In this document: positions 26,140-35,579 of the stretch, piece by piece
Layout: the number at the start of each line of letters is the position of its first letter
Position numbering within the stretch: the first letter of the stretch is position 1
Assembly: GCF_049856175.1 (NCBI RefSeq)
Contig: NZ_JBNDNA010000013.1
Coordinates: forward strand, 1-64,000
Length of the DNA: 64,000 nt
Direction: 5' to 3'
DNA from: JB111 sp049856175
Lineage (GTDB): Bacteria > Actinomycetota > Actinomycetes > Actinomycetales > Actinomycetaceae
Notes under the pieces: generated by a model
Seen by the model: only the letters and a program-made list of their open reading frames with translations
Databases searched by the model: none
What the model was told of the DNA's origin: nothing
Position numbers and translations under genes: made by a program

Positions 26140-28464
26140 ATGACGCCGAAGGCACCGATCGAGGACTTCTCCGACGCCGACCTGGAGATCTCCGAGCCGA
26201 AGGACTTCGCGGCGGGGTTCGACGGCGTCCGGCACTCGATGGAGCCGGCGATCCGCACCATGGGACCTGCCCGCACGGCCCGGCTCATGGCGGCGATCAA
26301 CCACAAGGACGGCTTCGACTGCATGAGCTGCGCGTGGCCGGACCCCGCGCACCGCAAGGTCGCCGAGTTCTGCGAGAACGGCGCCAAGGCCGTGACGTGG
26401 GAGGCGACGCCGCTGACGGTGCCGAGGTCGTTCTTCGCGAACAACTCCCTGACGTCGCTCGAGGACAAGACCGAGTACTGGCTCGGCATGCAGGGCCGAC
26501 TCACCGAGCCGTACTACAAGGCGGCGGACTCCGACCACTACGCGCCGATCACCTGGGAGCGGGCCTACGGGATCGTCGCGGACCACCTGCGTGCGCTGGA
26601 CGACCCGAACGAGGCCGCCTTCTACACCTCCGGCCGCGCCTCGAACGAGGCCGCGTTCGCCTACCAGCTCTTCGCCCGCGCGTTCGGCACGAACAACATG
26701 CCGGACTGCTCGAACATGTGCCACGAGTCCACCGGCACGGCCATGACGTACTCGGTGGGGATCGGCAAGTCGACCGTGCACTACGACGACTTCGCCGAGT
26801 CCGACCTCATCATCATCATGGGGCAGAACCCGGGGACCAACCATCCCCGGATGCTCACGGCCCTGCAGGAGGCCAAGGAGAACGGGGCGCAGGTCGTCGC
26901 GATCAACCCGCTGCCCGAGGCCGGCCTCATCGGCTACAAGGACCCGCAGCGGGTGCGCGGCTACCTCGGCAAGGCGACGAAGATCGCCGACCAGTTCCTG
27001 CAGATCCGGTCGGGCGGCGACATGGCGCTCATGCAGGCCGTCGCCAAACGCGTCCTCGCGGCAGAGGCCGCAGCGCCCGGGACGGTCCTCGACCACCACT
27101 TCATCGACACGTACTGCGACGGCTTCACGTCCTTCGCCGAGCACATCGCGAGCGTGGACGACCTCGAGGTCGAGCGGGTCACGGGGCTCTCCGCCGAGGA
27201 GATCGACGAGCTCGCCGACCGCTACATCGCCGCGGACAAGGTCATCATCGCGTGGGCCATGGGCATCACCCAGCACCGCCAGGGCGTCGCCACGATCCAG
27301 GAGATGATCAACCTTCTGCTGCTGCGCGGCAACATCGGCAGGCCCGGCGCGGGCGCCTCCCCCATCCGAGGGCACTCCAACGTGCAGGGCGACCGCACGA
27401 TGGGCGTCGCCGAGAAGATGCCGGAGTCGTTCCTCAAGGCCCTCGGCGACGAGTTCGGCTTCGAGGCGCCGCGCGAGCACGGGGTCGACGCCGTCAACGG
27501 CATCCGTGCGCTCGACCAGGGGAGGATCAAGGTCTGGATGGCGCTCGGCGGCAACCTGCTCGGCGCCATCTCGGACACGAATCTCGCCGAGTCGGCCATG
27601 CGCAGGACCCGCCTGAGCGTCCAGCTGTCCACGAAGCTCAACCGCAGCCACGTCATCACCGGCGACGAGGCACTCATCCTGCCGGTCCTCGGACGCACGG
27701 AGGTCGACCTGCAGGCCACCGGTCCGCAGTACGTCACGGTCGAGGACTCGGTCTGTGCCGTGCACGCCTCGCACGGCAAGATCCCACCCATCTCCGACGA
27801 CGTGCGCTCCGAGGTGGCGATCGTCGTCGGCATCGCGCACGCCACCATCGGTGACCGTCACGACATCGACTGGCTCGCCATGATCGACGACTACGACGTC
27901 ATCCGCGACCACATCGCCCGGGTCGTGCCCGGCTGCGCCGACTACAACGCCAGGACCCGCAGCCGCGACGGCTTCGTGCTCCCCCACGGGCCGCGCGACG
28001 AACGGCGGTTCGACACGGCCACCGGCAAGGCACGCATCACGGTCAACACGTTCGAGCCGATCGAGTGCCCGCCGGACCGGCTCATCCTGCAGACCGTCCG
28101 CTCGCACGACCAGTTCAACACGACGATCTACAGCCTGAACGACCGCTACCGCGGCATCAAGAAGGGGCGGTCGGTCATCTTCGTGCACCCGGACGACCTC
28201 GCCGAGCTCGGACTGGCCGACGGCCAGATCGTCGACATCTTCAGCGAGTGGCCCGGCCAGCCCGACCGCGTCCTGCGGGGCTTCCGGACCGTCGCCTACC
28301 CGACGGCGCGGGGCTGCGCCGCCGCCTACTTCCCCGAGGCCAACGCGCTCGTGCCGCTGGACTCCGTGGCGCTCGGCAGCAACACCCCCGTGTCGAAGGC
28401 GATCATCATCCGCATGGAGCCGTCCAGCACCCCGGTCGGGGTCGGCCGCCCCGTCACCGTCTGA
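26140..28464 (+). CDS. FdhF/YdeP-family molybdopterin oxidoreductase
   Basis: The 774-residue protein has the molybdopterin oxidoreductase core plus a C-terminal MGD-binding domain. A CMSCAWP motif (C61, C64) and CSNMCHEST (C190, C194) are in family positions. There is no in-frame TGA, so no selenocysteine. There is also no full N-terminal four-cysteine [4Fe-4S] cluster as in FdhH. The family is often called formate dehydrogenase, but YdeP-type proteins do not have a firm activity. The gene starts 3 bp after fdhD and has AAGGTGG upstream, so the two form an operon with the maturation protein first. No electron-transfer subunit is encoded here. Confidence 0.9.
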   Translation: MTPKAPIEDFSDADLEISEPKDFAAGFDGVRHSMEPAIRTMGPARTARLMAAINHKDGFDCMSCAWPDPAHRKVAEFCENGAKAVTWEATPLTVPRSFFANNSLTSLEDKTEYWLGMQGRLTEPYYKAADSDHYAPITWERAYGIVADHLRALDDPNEAAFYTSGRASNEAAFAYQLFARAFGTNNMPDCSNMCHESTGTAMTYSVGIGKSTVHYDDFAESDLIIIMGQNPGTNHPRMLTALQEAKENGAQVVAINPLPEAGLIGYKDPQRVRGYLGKATKIADQFLQIRSGGDMALMQAVAKRVLAAEAAAPGTVLDHHFIDTYCDGFTSFAEHIASVDDLEVERVTGLSAEEIDELADRYIAADKVIIAWAMGITQHRQGVATIQEMINLLLLRGNIGRPGAGASPIRGHSNVQGDRTMGVAEKMPESFLKALGDEFGFEAPREHGVDAVNGIRALDQGRIKVWMALGGNLLGAISDTNLAESAMRRTRLSVQLSTKLNRSHVITGDEALILPVLGRTEVDLQATGPQYVTVEDSVCAVHASHGKIPPISDDVRSEVAIVVGIAHATIGDRHDIDWLAMIDDYDVIRDHIARVVPGCADYNARTRSRDGFVLPHGPRDERRFDTATGKARITVNTFEPIECPPDRLILQTVRSHDQFNTTIYSLNDRYRGIKKGRSVIFVHPDDLAELGLADGQIVDIFSEWPGQPDRVLRGFRTVAYPTARGCAAAYFPEANALVPLDSVALGSNTPVSKAIIIRMEPSSTPVGVGRPVTV

Positions 28465-28557
28465 CCGCCGGCGACGTCGACCCACCACGATCGACGTCGA
28501 CGCGCCGAGGTCGCACGGGATCCGTCGATCTCGGCGAGGGTGTCCCGCGGCCGGCGC

Positions 28558-29598
28558 TCAGGCCGCGGCTGCGGCGTCCAGCCCCCACGCCTCGGCGAGC
28601 ATCCGCATCGAGCGCAGGCGTACCTCGGGGTCGTACGCGTAGGTGACGGTGATGATCTCGTCGGCTCCCGTGGCCTCCGCGATGCCGTCGAGCTTCTCGA
28701 GCACCTGGTCGGGGGTACCGATCGCGGAGACGGCCTGCATGTTCGACGTCGCGTCGAGGACGCGCTGCGGCACCACGCTCGTGATGTCGTCGACCGGCGG
28801 CTGGAGCAGCTCGCGGGCGCCGGTGACGATCCCGGCGGCCATCATCTGGTGCGTCGTGAAGATCCGCTGCGCCTCGGCCTCGGTGTCCGCGACGACGACG
28901 TTGACGCCCACCATGAGACGCGGGGCGTCGATCTGCGCGGTCGGGGCCTCGGTGGAGAACTGGGCGCGGTAGACGCCGACGGCCTCGGCGAGCGCCTGGG
29001 GCGCGAAGTGGGAGGCGAACGAGAACGGCAGACCGAGCTGGCCGGCGATCGAGGCGCCGTTGAGGGAGGAGCCGAGCACCCAGATCGGCACCTCGGTACC
29101 GCCGGCGGGGACGGCGCGGACCCGGGAGCTGGGAGCCGTGTTCGCCTCGGAGAAGTAGCCGCGCAGGGCGAGGATCTCGCGGGCGAATGACTGCGGGTCC
29201 GCCTCGCCGCGGCGCAGGAGCGAGGCCGTCAGCTGGTCGGTGCCCGGAGCACGGCCCAGGCCGAGGTCGACGCGGCCCGGCGCCACCTGGGCCACCGTGC
29301 CGATCTGCTCCGCGACCGACAGCGGCGGGTGGTTCGGGAGCATGACGCCGCCGGAGCCGATGCGGATGCGGCTCGTGCGCTGGGCGGCGAGCGCCATGAG
29401 GACCATGGTGGCCGAGGACAGGAACGTGGCCGTGTTGTGGTGCTCGGCGAACCAGTACCGCGAGTAACCGAGCCGGTCGGCCTCCTCGGCGGCGCGCATG
29501 GCGTTCTCGACCGCCTGCGCCGGCGAGGACCCCTCCGGACGGCCGACGAGCTCGAGGACGGACAGATCGGGACGCTGCGCGGCGGAATCGGTGCTCAC
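28558..29598 (-). CDS. LLM-class flavin-dependent oxidoreductase
   Basis: The 346-residue protein has the luciferase-like TIM barrel: YSRYWFAEHHNTATFLSSATMVLMALA near the start, RIRIGSGGVMLPNHPPL, GRVDLGLGRAPGTD and a late GTPDQVLEKLDGIAEATGADEI, which are common in the alkanal-monooxygenase-like group 1 of this superfamily. It would use FMN or F420; the sequence does not discriminate. The start is GTG at 29598. It is convergent with the molybdoenzyme gene. Substrate unknown. Confidence 0.9.
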   Translation of the reverse strand: MSTDSAAQRPDLSVLELVGRPEGSSPAQAVENAMRAAEEADRLGYSRYWFAEHHNTATFLSSATMVLMALAAQRTSRIRIGSGGVMLPNHPPLSVAEQIGTVAQVAPGRVDLGLGRAPGTDQLTASLLRRGEADPQSFAREILALRGYFSEANTAPSSRVRAVPAGGTEVPIWVLGSSLNGASIAGQLGLPFSFASHFAPQALAEAVGVYRAQFSTEAPTAQIDAPRLMVGVNVVVADTEAEAQRIFTTHQMMAAGIVTGARELLQPPVDDITSVVPQRVLDATSNMQAVSAIGTPDQVLEKLDGIAEATGADEIITVTYAYDPEVRLRSMRMLAEAWGLDAAAAA

Positions 29599-29654
29599 TG
29601 TCGGGACAGCGCGATCACTCCGCGAGGTATTCCCCCGCGACTACCCCTCGCCCG

Positions 29655-31595
29655 TTACTCCCCCGCGTCCTGCCCCACCTCGTTGACGTCCCCGACCATG
29701 GCGCCGACGAACTGGGACCGGTAGAGCCGGAAGTACGGTCCCTCGGCGGCGAGCAGCTCCTCGTGGGTGCCCTGCTCGACGATCGCCCCCTTGTCCATGA
29801 CGAGGATGACGTCGGCGTCGCGGATGGTGGAGAGCCGGTGGGCGATGACGAACGCGGTACGTCCCTCGCGCAGCCGGCTCATCGCCTCCTGGACGAGCAC
29901 CTCGGTGCGGGTGTCGACCGAGCTCGTCGCCTCGTCGAGGACGAGGATCGCGGGGTCGGCGAGGAACGCGCGCGCGATGGTGATGAGCTGCCGCTCCCCC
30001 GCGGACACGCCTCCGCCGTCCTCCTCGATGAGGGTCTCGTAGCCGTCGGGCAGGGAGTGGACGAACCGCTCCACCCCCGCCGCCTCGCCGGCCGCCTCGA
30101 TCTCCTCGCGCGTCGCGCCGTCGCGGCCGTAGGCGATGTTCTCGGCGACGGTCCCCTCGAACAGCCACGTGTCCTGCAGGACCATGCCGATGTGGCTGCG
30201 CAGGTGGTCGCGGGTCATCTCGCGGGTGTCGATGCCGTCGACGAGGATCCGTCCGCCGCGCACCTCGTAGAAGCGCATGAGCAGGTTGACGAGCGTCGTC
30301 TTGCCCGCACCCGTGTGCCCGACGATCGCGACCGTCTGCCCCGGCCTCGCCCGCAGCTCGAGGCCGGTGATGAGCGGCACGTCGTCAACGTAGCGGAAGT
30401 CGACGTCCTCGAAGTGCACGTCGCCGCGCACGTCGCTCACCCGCCTGGGGTCCCGGTGATCGGGCTCCATCTCAGCGGCGTCGAGCAGCTCGAAGACCCG
30501 CTCCGCCGATGCCCCGCCGGACTGGACGAGCGCGGCCATGCCGGCGAGCTGCCCGATGGGCTGCCCGAACTGGCGCGAGTAGGTGACGAAGGCCTGGACC
30601 TCACCGATGGTGACCCCGCCCTGCGAGACGCGCAGGACGCCGAACACCGCCACGAGGACGTAGGAGATGTTCGAGACGAACTGCATGAGCGGCATCATCG
30701 TGCCGGACAGGAACTGGGAGCGGTCGGCGGCGGCGACGAGCCGGTCGTTCTGCTCGACGAACCGCGTGCCGAACTCGTCCTCCGCGCCGAAGGCCTGGAC
30801 GAGCTGGTGTCCGCTGAAGGCCTCCTCGACGGTGCCGCCGACCTCGCCCGTGGCCGTCCAGTTCGCCACGTGGTGGGGCTGCGCCCGCTTGGCGACGATC
30901 CCCATGATGACGGCCGAGACGGGCACGGTGACGACGGCGACGATCGCGAGGCGCCAGTCGATCCACACCATCATCGCGAGCACGCCGACGATCGTCAGCA
31001 CGGACGTGATGAGCTGGGACAGCGTCTGGTTGAGGGCCTGCGTGATGTTGTCGATGTCGTTCGTCAGCCGGGAGAGCAGGTCGCCCCTCGAGCGGTGGTC
31101 GAGCTCGGCGAGCGGCATGGCGTCGACCTTGGCCTGCACCTTGGCGCGCAGCCGGACGCCGACCCGCTGGACGACGACGTTGAGGATGAGCATGTTCGCG
31201 GCCATCGCCATGGCACCGCCGGCGAACACGCCCAGCGCGATCCCGAGCGAGCGGGCCAGCTCGGTGCGGTCGAGGCCGGCTCCGGGCTCGAGGCCGGGCA
31301 TGGCGGCGAGCATGTCGGCCATCTCGTCCTGCCCGAACGACCGCAGGCCGGCGATGGCCTGGTCGAGGGTCACTCCCTCGGGGACGAGCCGGCTCGCGAA
31401 GCCCTCGACGACGACGTCGGTCGCCTCACCCAGGTAGCGCGGGCCGAGCACGGAGAGGGTGACGGAGACGATGCCGAGCAGCACGACCGCGACCAGGGCG
31501 AGCCGCTCGGGTCGCATCTCGGCGAGGAGCCGCCGGATCGTGGCGCCGAAGTTCGCGGGCCTCTCCCCGGGCATCGGCCGGTCCTGCCGGCTCAT
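29655..31595 (-). CDS. ABC exporter half-transporter with canonical catalytic residues
   Basis: The 646-residue protein has a six-TM ABC exporter domain and a C-terminal NBD. Walker A is VGHTGAGKTTLVN, Walker B is ILVLDEATSSVD with the catalytic Glu, and the switch is VIAHRLSTI with His. The signature motif, however, is VSAGERQ instead of LSGGQ. It overlaps the other half-transporter by 4 bp (ATGA). With the partner's degenerate Walker B and switch this gives one good and one dead ATP site, as in TM287/288, LmrCD and TmrAB exporters. It probably exports drugs, lipids or peptides. Confidence 0.93.
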   Translation of the reverse strand: MSRQDRPMPGERPANFGATIRRLLAEMRPERLALVAVVLLGIVSVTLSVLGPRYLGEATDVVVEGFASRLVPEGVTLDQAIAGLRSFGQDEMADMLAAMPGLEPGAGLDRTELARSLGIALGVFAGGAMAMAANMLILNVVVQRVGVRLRAKVQAKVDAMPLAELDHRSRGDLLSRLTNDIDNITQALNQTLSQLITSVLTIVGVLAMMVWIDWRLAIVAVVTVPVSAVIMGIVAKRAQPHHVANWTATGEVGGTVEEAFSGHQLVQAFGAEDEFGTRFVEQNDRLVAAADRSQFLSGTMMPLMQFVSNISYVLVAVFGVLRVSQGGVTIGEVQAFVTYSRQFGQPIGQLAGMAALVQSGGASAERVFELLDAAEMEPDHRDPRRVSDVRGDVHFEDVDFRYVDDVPLITGLELRARPGQTVAIVGHTGAGKTTLVNLLMRFYEVRGGRILVDGIDTREMTRDHLRSHIGMVLQDTWLFEGTVAENIAYGRDGATREEIEAAGEAAGVERFVHSLPDGYETLIEEDGGGVSAGERQLITIARAFLADPAILVLDEATSSVDTRTEVLVQEAMSRLREGRTAFVIAHRLSTIRDADVILVMDKGAIVEQGTHEELLAAEGPYFRLYRSQFVGAMVGDVNEVGQDAGE

Positions 31596-33331
31596 GCCGC
31601 CTCCTCCGCCGAGATCTGGGACAGCACGATCTCGCGGTAGGTCTCGCTGGCCCCCATCAGCTCCTCGTGCGTGCCCCGGCCGACGACGCGACCGGCGTCG
31701 AGGACCACGATCTGGTCGGCGTCCCGGACGGTGGAGACGCGCTGGGCGACGACGAGCACCGTCGCTCCCGTCGTCATCTGCGGCAGCGCGGCGCGCAGGC
31801 GGGCGTCGGTCGCCATGTCGAGGGCGGAGAAGGCGTCGTCGAAGACGTAGATCTCACCGCCGTGGACCAGGGCTCGGGCGATCGCCAGGCGCTGGCGCTG
31901 GCCGCCGGAGAAGTTCTGCCCGCCCGGCTCGACGGCGGAGTCGAGGCCGTCGTCGAGGTCCGAGACGAACTCCGCCGCCTGCGCGACCTCGAGTGCCTGC
32001 CACAGCCTTTCCTCAGGCACCTCGCCCGAGCCGAGCGAGAGCGTCGACCGCACGGTCCCGCCGAACAGGTAGGCCTGCTGCGGGACCAGCGCGATGCGCG
32101 AGCGCACGTCCGGCAGGGCGGCGGCGCGGACGTCGACGCCGCCGATCCGCACCGAGCCCGAGGAGACGTCGAGCAGCCGGGGCAGCAGGTTGACGAGCGT
32201 CGTCTTGCCGGACCCGGTGGAGCCGACGACCGCCGTCGTCGTGCCCGGCTCGAGGGTGAGGGAGATCCGGTCGAGGACCGGCTCGTCCGCGCCGGGGTAG
32301 CCGAAGGTCACGTCGACGAGATCGACGCGGCGCCCCTCCGCGCGGTCGCCGATCGGCTCGGGCTGCGCCGGCGGGGCGATCGCGGGGGCGATGTCGAGGA
32401 CCTCGACGATGCGCCGGGCGCAGACCGCGGCGCGCGGCACCATCATCAGCAGCATCACCGAGAACATCACGGACATGAAGATGAACATCAGGTAGCTGAG
32501 GAAGGCGACGATCGAGCCGATCTCCATCTGGTTCGCGTCGACGCGCAGGCCGCCGAACCAGACGACGAGCACCTGGCCGCCCATGATGAGCAGCTGCACC
32601 AGCGGGAAGGTGATCCCGAAGATCACGCCGATGCGCCGCTGCGTGCCGGCGAGCTCGTTCGAGGCGACGTCGAACGTGGCCCGCTGCGTGCCCTGCCGGG
32701 TGAAGGCCCGGATGACGCGGACGCCGGAGACCTGCTCGCGCATGAGGCGGTTGATGCGGTCGATGCGCTTCTGCACGACCTCGAACATCGGCCGGGCGAG
32801 CAGGATCGCGCCGAGCATGACGAGCAGCAGCGCCGGTACGGCGGCGACGATGAGCCACGACAGCGGCGGGTCCTCGCGGACCGCCATGACGATGCCGCCG
32901 ACCATCATCATCGGCGACATGACGAGGAACATCGAGCCCATGAGGGTGAGCATCTGGACCTGGAGGACGTCGTTGGTCGACCTGGTCACCAGCGACGGCG
33001 CGCCCACGGTGGACACCTCGGCCACCGAGAGTCGCTGGACCTTGGCGAAGACCGACCGGCGGATCGCGCCGCCCGCGCGGGCCGCCATGCGGGCGGCGAG
33101 GAACGCGGTCGTGATCTGGGCGGCCATCTGGATCGCCGAGATGCCGAGCATGACGAGCCCGATGCGGATCACGGCGCCGGAGTCGGCCGCCAGCAGCCCG
33201 TCGTTGATGACGTCCGCCGTGAGGCTGGGCAGCATCATCGCGGCCAGCGTCGAGACGAGCTGGAGCAGGAGGATCGCGCCGAGCGTGCGGGCGTGCGGAC
33301 GTAGGTAGTACCTCAGGAGGCGCAGGAGCAC
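31592..33331 (-). CDS. ABC exporter half-transporter with degenerate catalytic site
   Basis: This 579-residue half-transporter has six TM segments and an NBD. Walker A (STGSGKTTLVNLLPRL) and signature (NFSGGQRQRLAIARAL) are intact. The Walker B end reads VFDDAFSALD, so the catalytic Glu is replaced by Asp, and the switch is VVAQRVSTV, with Gln in place of His. GTG at 33331 with AGGA seven bases upstream is chosen; upstream codons lack hydrophobic or family sequence. The next gene (ABC half-transporter, 4-bp overlap) supplies the complementary half. Confidence 0.92.
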   Translation of the reverse strand: MLLRLLRYYLRPHARTLGAILLLQLVSTLAAMMLPSLTADVINDGLLAADSGAVIRIGLVMLGISAIQMAAQITTAFLAARMAARAGGAIRRSVFAKVQRLSVAEVSTVGAPSLVTRSTNDVLQVQMLTLMGSMFLVMSPMMMVGGIVMAVREDPPLSWLIVAAVPALLLVMLGAILLARPMFEVVQKRIDRINRLMREQVSGVRVIRAFTRQGTQRATFDVASNELAGTQRRIGVIFGITFPLVQLLIMGGQVLVVWFGGLRVDANQMEIGSIVAFLSYLMFIFMSVMFSVMLLMMVPRAAVCARRIVEVLDIAPAIAPPAQPEPIGDRAEGRRVDLVDVTFGYPGADEPVLDRISLTLEPGTTTAVVGSTGSGKTTLVNLLPRLLDVSSGSVRIGGVDVRAAALPDVRSRIALVPQQAYLFGGTVRSTLSLGSGEVPEERLWQALEVAQAAEFVSDLDDGLDSAVEPGGQNFSGGQRQRLAIARALVHGGEIYVFDDAFSALDMATDARLRAALPQMTTGATVLVVAQRVSTVRDADQIVVLDAGRVVGRGTHEELMGASETYREIVLSQISAEEAA

Positions 33332-33419
33332 CCGGACATCCTGGCACTGCACCGACCGCTCGTCGTCATCGGTGCGCAGCGACCGGCCGTGCGCGCAGCG
33401 GGCAGCCGCCACGAACGAC

Positions 33420-33455
33420 GCCGGCCCCGGCAGCGCGGGGGCTGCCGGGGCCGGC
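33420..33455 (-). terminator. Strong terminator after the SPFH-NfeD pair
   Basis: Arms at 33420-33434 and 33441-33455 are perfectly complementary over 15 bp with a 6-nt loop. The hairpin lies between the SPFH stop (33509, minus strand) and the ABC gene start (33331), so it would end the leftward SPFH transcript. No T-tract. Confidence 0.7.
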
Positions 33456-33508
33456 GGTCGGTCGGTACCGCGAGGGCTCCGTCGTCAGGGAGCCTGGCGG
33501 GCCGTGGG

Positions 33509-34831
33509 TCAGGCCCGCGACGGCGGCTGGCCGCCCGGGTTCCAGGCGCGCGTGGTGCCGGCCGGGCCCTGCCCGTGGGCGGGGCCACCCGTCGCGGGGC
33601 CGCCGGTCGCGGGCCCACCCGTGGGCGCACCACCCGCGGGCGCACCGGGCGCACCGGTCGTCGGACCACCCGGCGCCGCACCGCCCACCGGCGGAGCGCC
33701 GGCGTCGCCCGCGGCCCGGGACCGGGTCGCCCGGCGACCGCCGATGCCGGGCTCCTCGCTGACCTCGCTCTCGGCGCTCGCCACGTCGGCGCGCGCCTCG
33801 CGCAGCGCCTCCTGCGGGTCCTGCAGGCTCGGCGCGTCGAACGCGGTCGACGGCGGCGGGGTCGACGTCGAGGGCCCGCTCTCCGCGCTGTCGCCGTCGC
33901 CGCGCCGCGGGGGACGCGGCGGCGTCGGGGCGCGGAACGACCCGCCGCCGCTGCCGCCCTCGGGGCCGAAGGCGCTCGCGAGGGAGGCCATCGCACCGGT
34001 GACCTCGGCGGGGATGAACCACATCTTGTTCGACTGCGTCTTCGCGATCTCCGGCAGCGTCTGGAGGTACTGGTAGGACAGCACCTTGTCGTCGGCGTCG
34101 GCGGAGTGGATGGCCTGGAAGACCTCGTGGATCGCGCGGGACTCACCCTGGGCCCGCAGGACGGCGGACTGCGCCTCACCCTCGGCCCGCAGGATCTGGG
34201 ACTGCTTCTCACCCTCGGCGGTGAGGATCGCGGACTGCTTGACACCCTCGGCGGTGAGGATCGCGGCGCGGCGGTCGCGCTCGGCGCGCATCTGCTGCTC
34301 CATCGCGCCCTGGACGGACTGGGGCGGGTCGATCGCCTTGAGCTCGACGCGGTTGACGCGGATGCCCCAGCGGCCGGTCGCCTCGTCGAGCACGCCGCGC
34401 AGCCGGCTGTTGATCTGGTCGCGCGAGGTCAGCGTCTGCTCGAGGTCCATCGAACCGATGACGTTGCGCAGCGTGGTGACGGTCAGCTGCTCGATACCGG
34501 TGATGTAGTTCGCGATCTCGTAGACGGCCGCGCCCGGCTCGGTCACCTGGAAGTAGATGACGGTGTCGATCGAGACCACGAGGTTGTCCGACGTGATCAC
34601 GGGCTGCGGCGCGAACGAGACCACCTGCTCGCGCAGGTCCACCCGGGCGCGCACCTTGTCGAAGAACGGGATGAGGACGTGGAACCCGGCGAACATCGTC
34701 GAGTGGTACTTGCCCAGCCGCTCGACGATGAGGGCGCCGGCCTGCGGGACGATGACGACCGCCTTGCTGAGGATCACCACCACCGCGATGACGATGACGC
34801 CGAGGATGATCCACTCGGTGATGCTGTCCAC
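33509..34831 (-). CDS. SPFH/Band 7 protein (stomatin/paraslipin type) with Gly/Pro/Ala tail
   Basis: The 440-residue protein has an N-terminal membrane anchor (about 7-27), a Band 7 domain with QAGALIVERLGKYHSTMFAGFH and LREQVVSFAPQPVITSDN, coiled-coil heptads (SAILTAEGEKQSQILRAEG, about 205-245) for oligomerisation, and then a tail of about 120 residues with repeated GGPATGG/GAPAGG units. Such proteins form membrane rings or scaffolds and affect protease access and membrane domains. The NfeD gene just upstream on the same strand is the usual partner. ATG at 34831. The tail is unusual in length. Confidence 0.92.
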   Translation of the reverse strand: MDSITEWIILGVIVIAVVVILSKAVVIVPQAGALIVERLGKYHSTMFAGFHVLIPFFDKVRARVDLREQVVSFAPQPVITSDNLVVSIDTVIYFQVTEPGAAVYEIANYITGIEQLTVTTLRNVIGSMDLEQTLTSRDQINSRLRGVLDEATGRWGIRVNRVELKAIDPPQSVQGAMEQQMRAERDRRAAILTAEGVKQSAILTAEGEKQSQILRAEGEAQSAVLRAQGESRAIHEVFQAIHSADADDKVLSYQYLQTLPEIAKTQSNKMWFIPAEVTGAMASLASAFGPEGGSGGGSFRAPTPPRPPRRGDGDSAESGPSTSTPPPSTAFDAPSLQDPQEALREARADVASAESEVSEEPGIGGRRATRSRAAGDAGAPPVGGAAPGGPTTGAPGAPAGGAPTGGPATGGPATGGPAHGQGPAGTTRAWNPGGQPPSRA

Positions 34832-34879
34832 GTATCTCTCCTGTGTCGTGGGAACGACGGCCGCGGCCGGCCGACGGGT

Positions 34880-35419
34880 CTAGTAGCCGGGGGCGGGCCC
34901 GGGCCGGTACGTGGGTGGCACCTGGTCACCCGGTCCGAAGCCGGCGTTCCAGGGTCGCGCCGGCGGCGCGGTGCCGTAGGGGTCGCCGACGACGTCGAGC
35001 GGCGCGACGACGGCGAACGCCCCGTCGATCTCCACGACCCGCACGTCCTCGTCGGCCGGGCGGGGCAGGACGTCGGGGGCGGTGCGGGCCGACCACACCT
35101 CGCCGTGGAGCTTGACGCGACCCTCCCGGTCGGTGACCTCGGTGAGCGTGTGCGCGATCTGTCCGACCAGGCCGCGGATGTTCATCGGCGTGTCGGGCGT
35201 GGAGCGCGCGAGCATCTCCTTGACCCAGGGGCGCACCACGAAGAGCAGCGTGAGCGCGACGAGACCGGCGACGACCGCCTGCACCCAGATCGGGGCGCCG
35301 GTGAGCGCGACGAGCGTGCCGGCGGCGGCGCCGCCGGCCAGCATGAGGAAGATGAGGTCGACGGTGAGCATCTCGACGATGCCGAGCGCGATCGCCGTGA
35401 CCAGCCAGATCCACCACAT
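34880..35419 (-). CDS. NfeD-like membrane protein
   Basis: The 179-residue protein has two to three N-terminal TM segments (about 3-22, 24-42, 46-66), then the NfeD OB-fold with GLVGQIAHTLTEVTDREGRVKLHGEVWSA. A Pro-rich tail follows. Members act with SPFH proteins at the membrane. ATG at 35419 follows GGGAGGAGG, and a TAGACT -10-like element lies at 35449-35454. It precedes the SPFH gene by 48 bp, with which it should be co-transcribed. Confidence 0.9.
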   Translation of the reverse strand: MWWIWLVTAIALGIVEMLTVDLIFLMLAGGAAAGTLVALTGAPIWVQAVVAGLVALTLLFVVRPWVKEMLARSTPDTPMNIRGLVGQIAHTLTEVTDREGRVKLHGEVWSARTAPDVLPRPADEDVRVVEIDGAFAVVAPLDVVGDPYGTAPPARPWNAGFGPGDQVPPTYRPGPAPGY

Positions 35420-35579
35420 GGTCCGACCTCCTCCCTGTAGGTACGGCCAGTCTACCGGTGCGACGTCCGCGCCACGGGGGCAGATCTGACCCGGACGGAA
35501 CGGGTCCGGGGCAGCCGGCGGTGCGAGCCGCTGCCGGCGGGTCCGAGGCCGCGGGCTGGTCGGGCCGCCGCGGACGGTG

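Noticed and set aside
24897..27854. 985-codon plus-strand frame overlapping the same genes
   Set aside because: It is Arg/Pro/Gly-rich throughout, as are out-of-frame translations here, and has no recognisable domain or ribosome site.
26140..28464. Selenocysteine in the FdhF-like enzyme
   Set aside because: There is no in-frame TGA before 28464.
25486..28488. 1000-codon open frame on the minus strand opposite fdhD and the molybdoenzyme gene
   Set aside because: It lacks any domain; long antisense frames are expected opposite very GC-rich genes. The plus-strand genes have clear family motifs.
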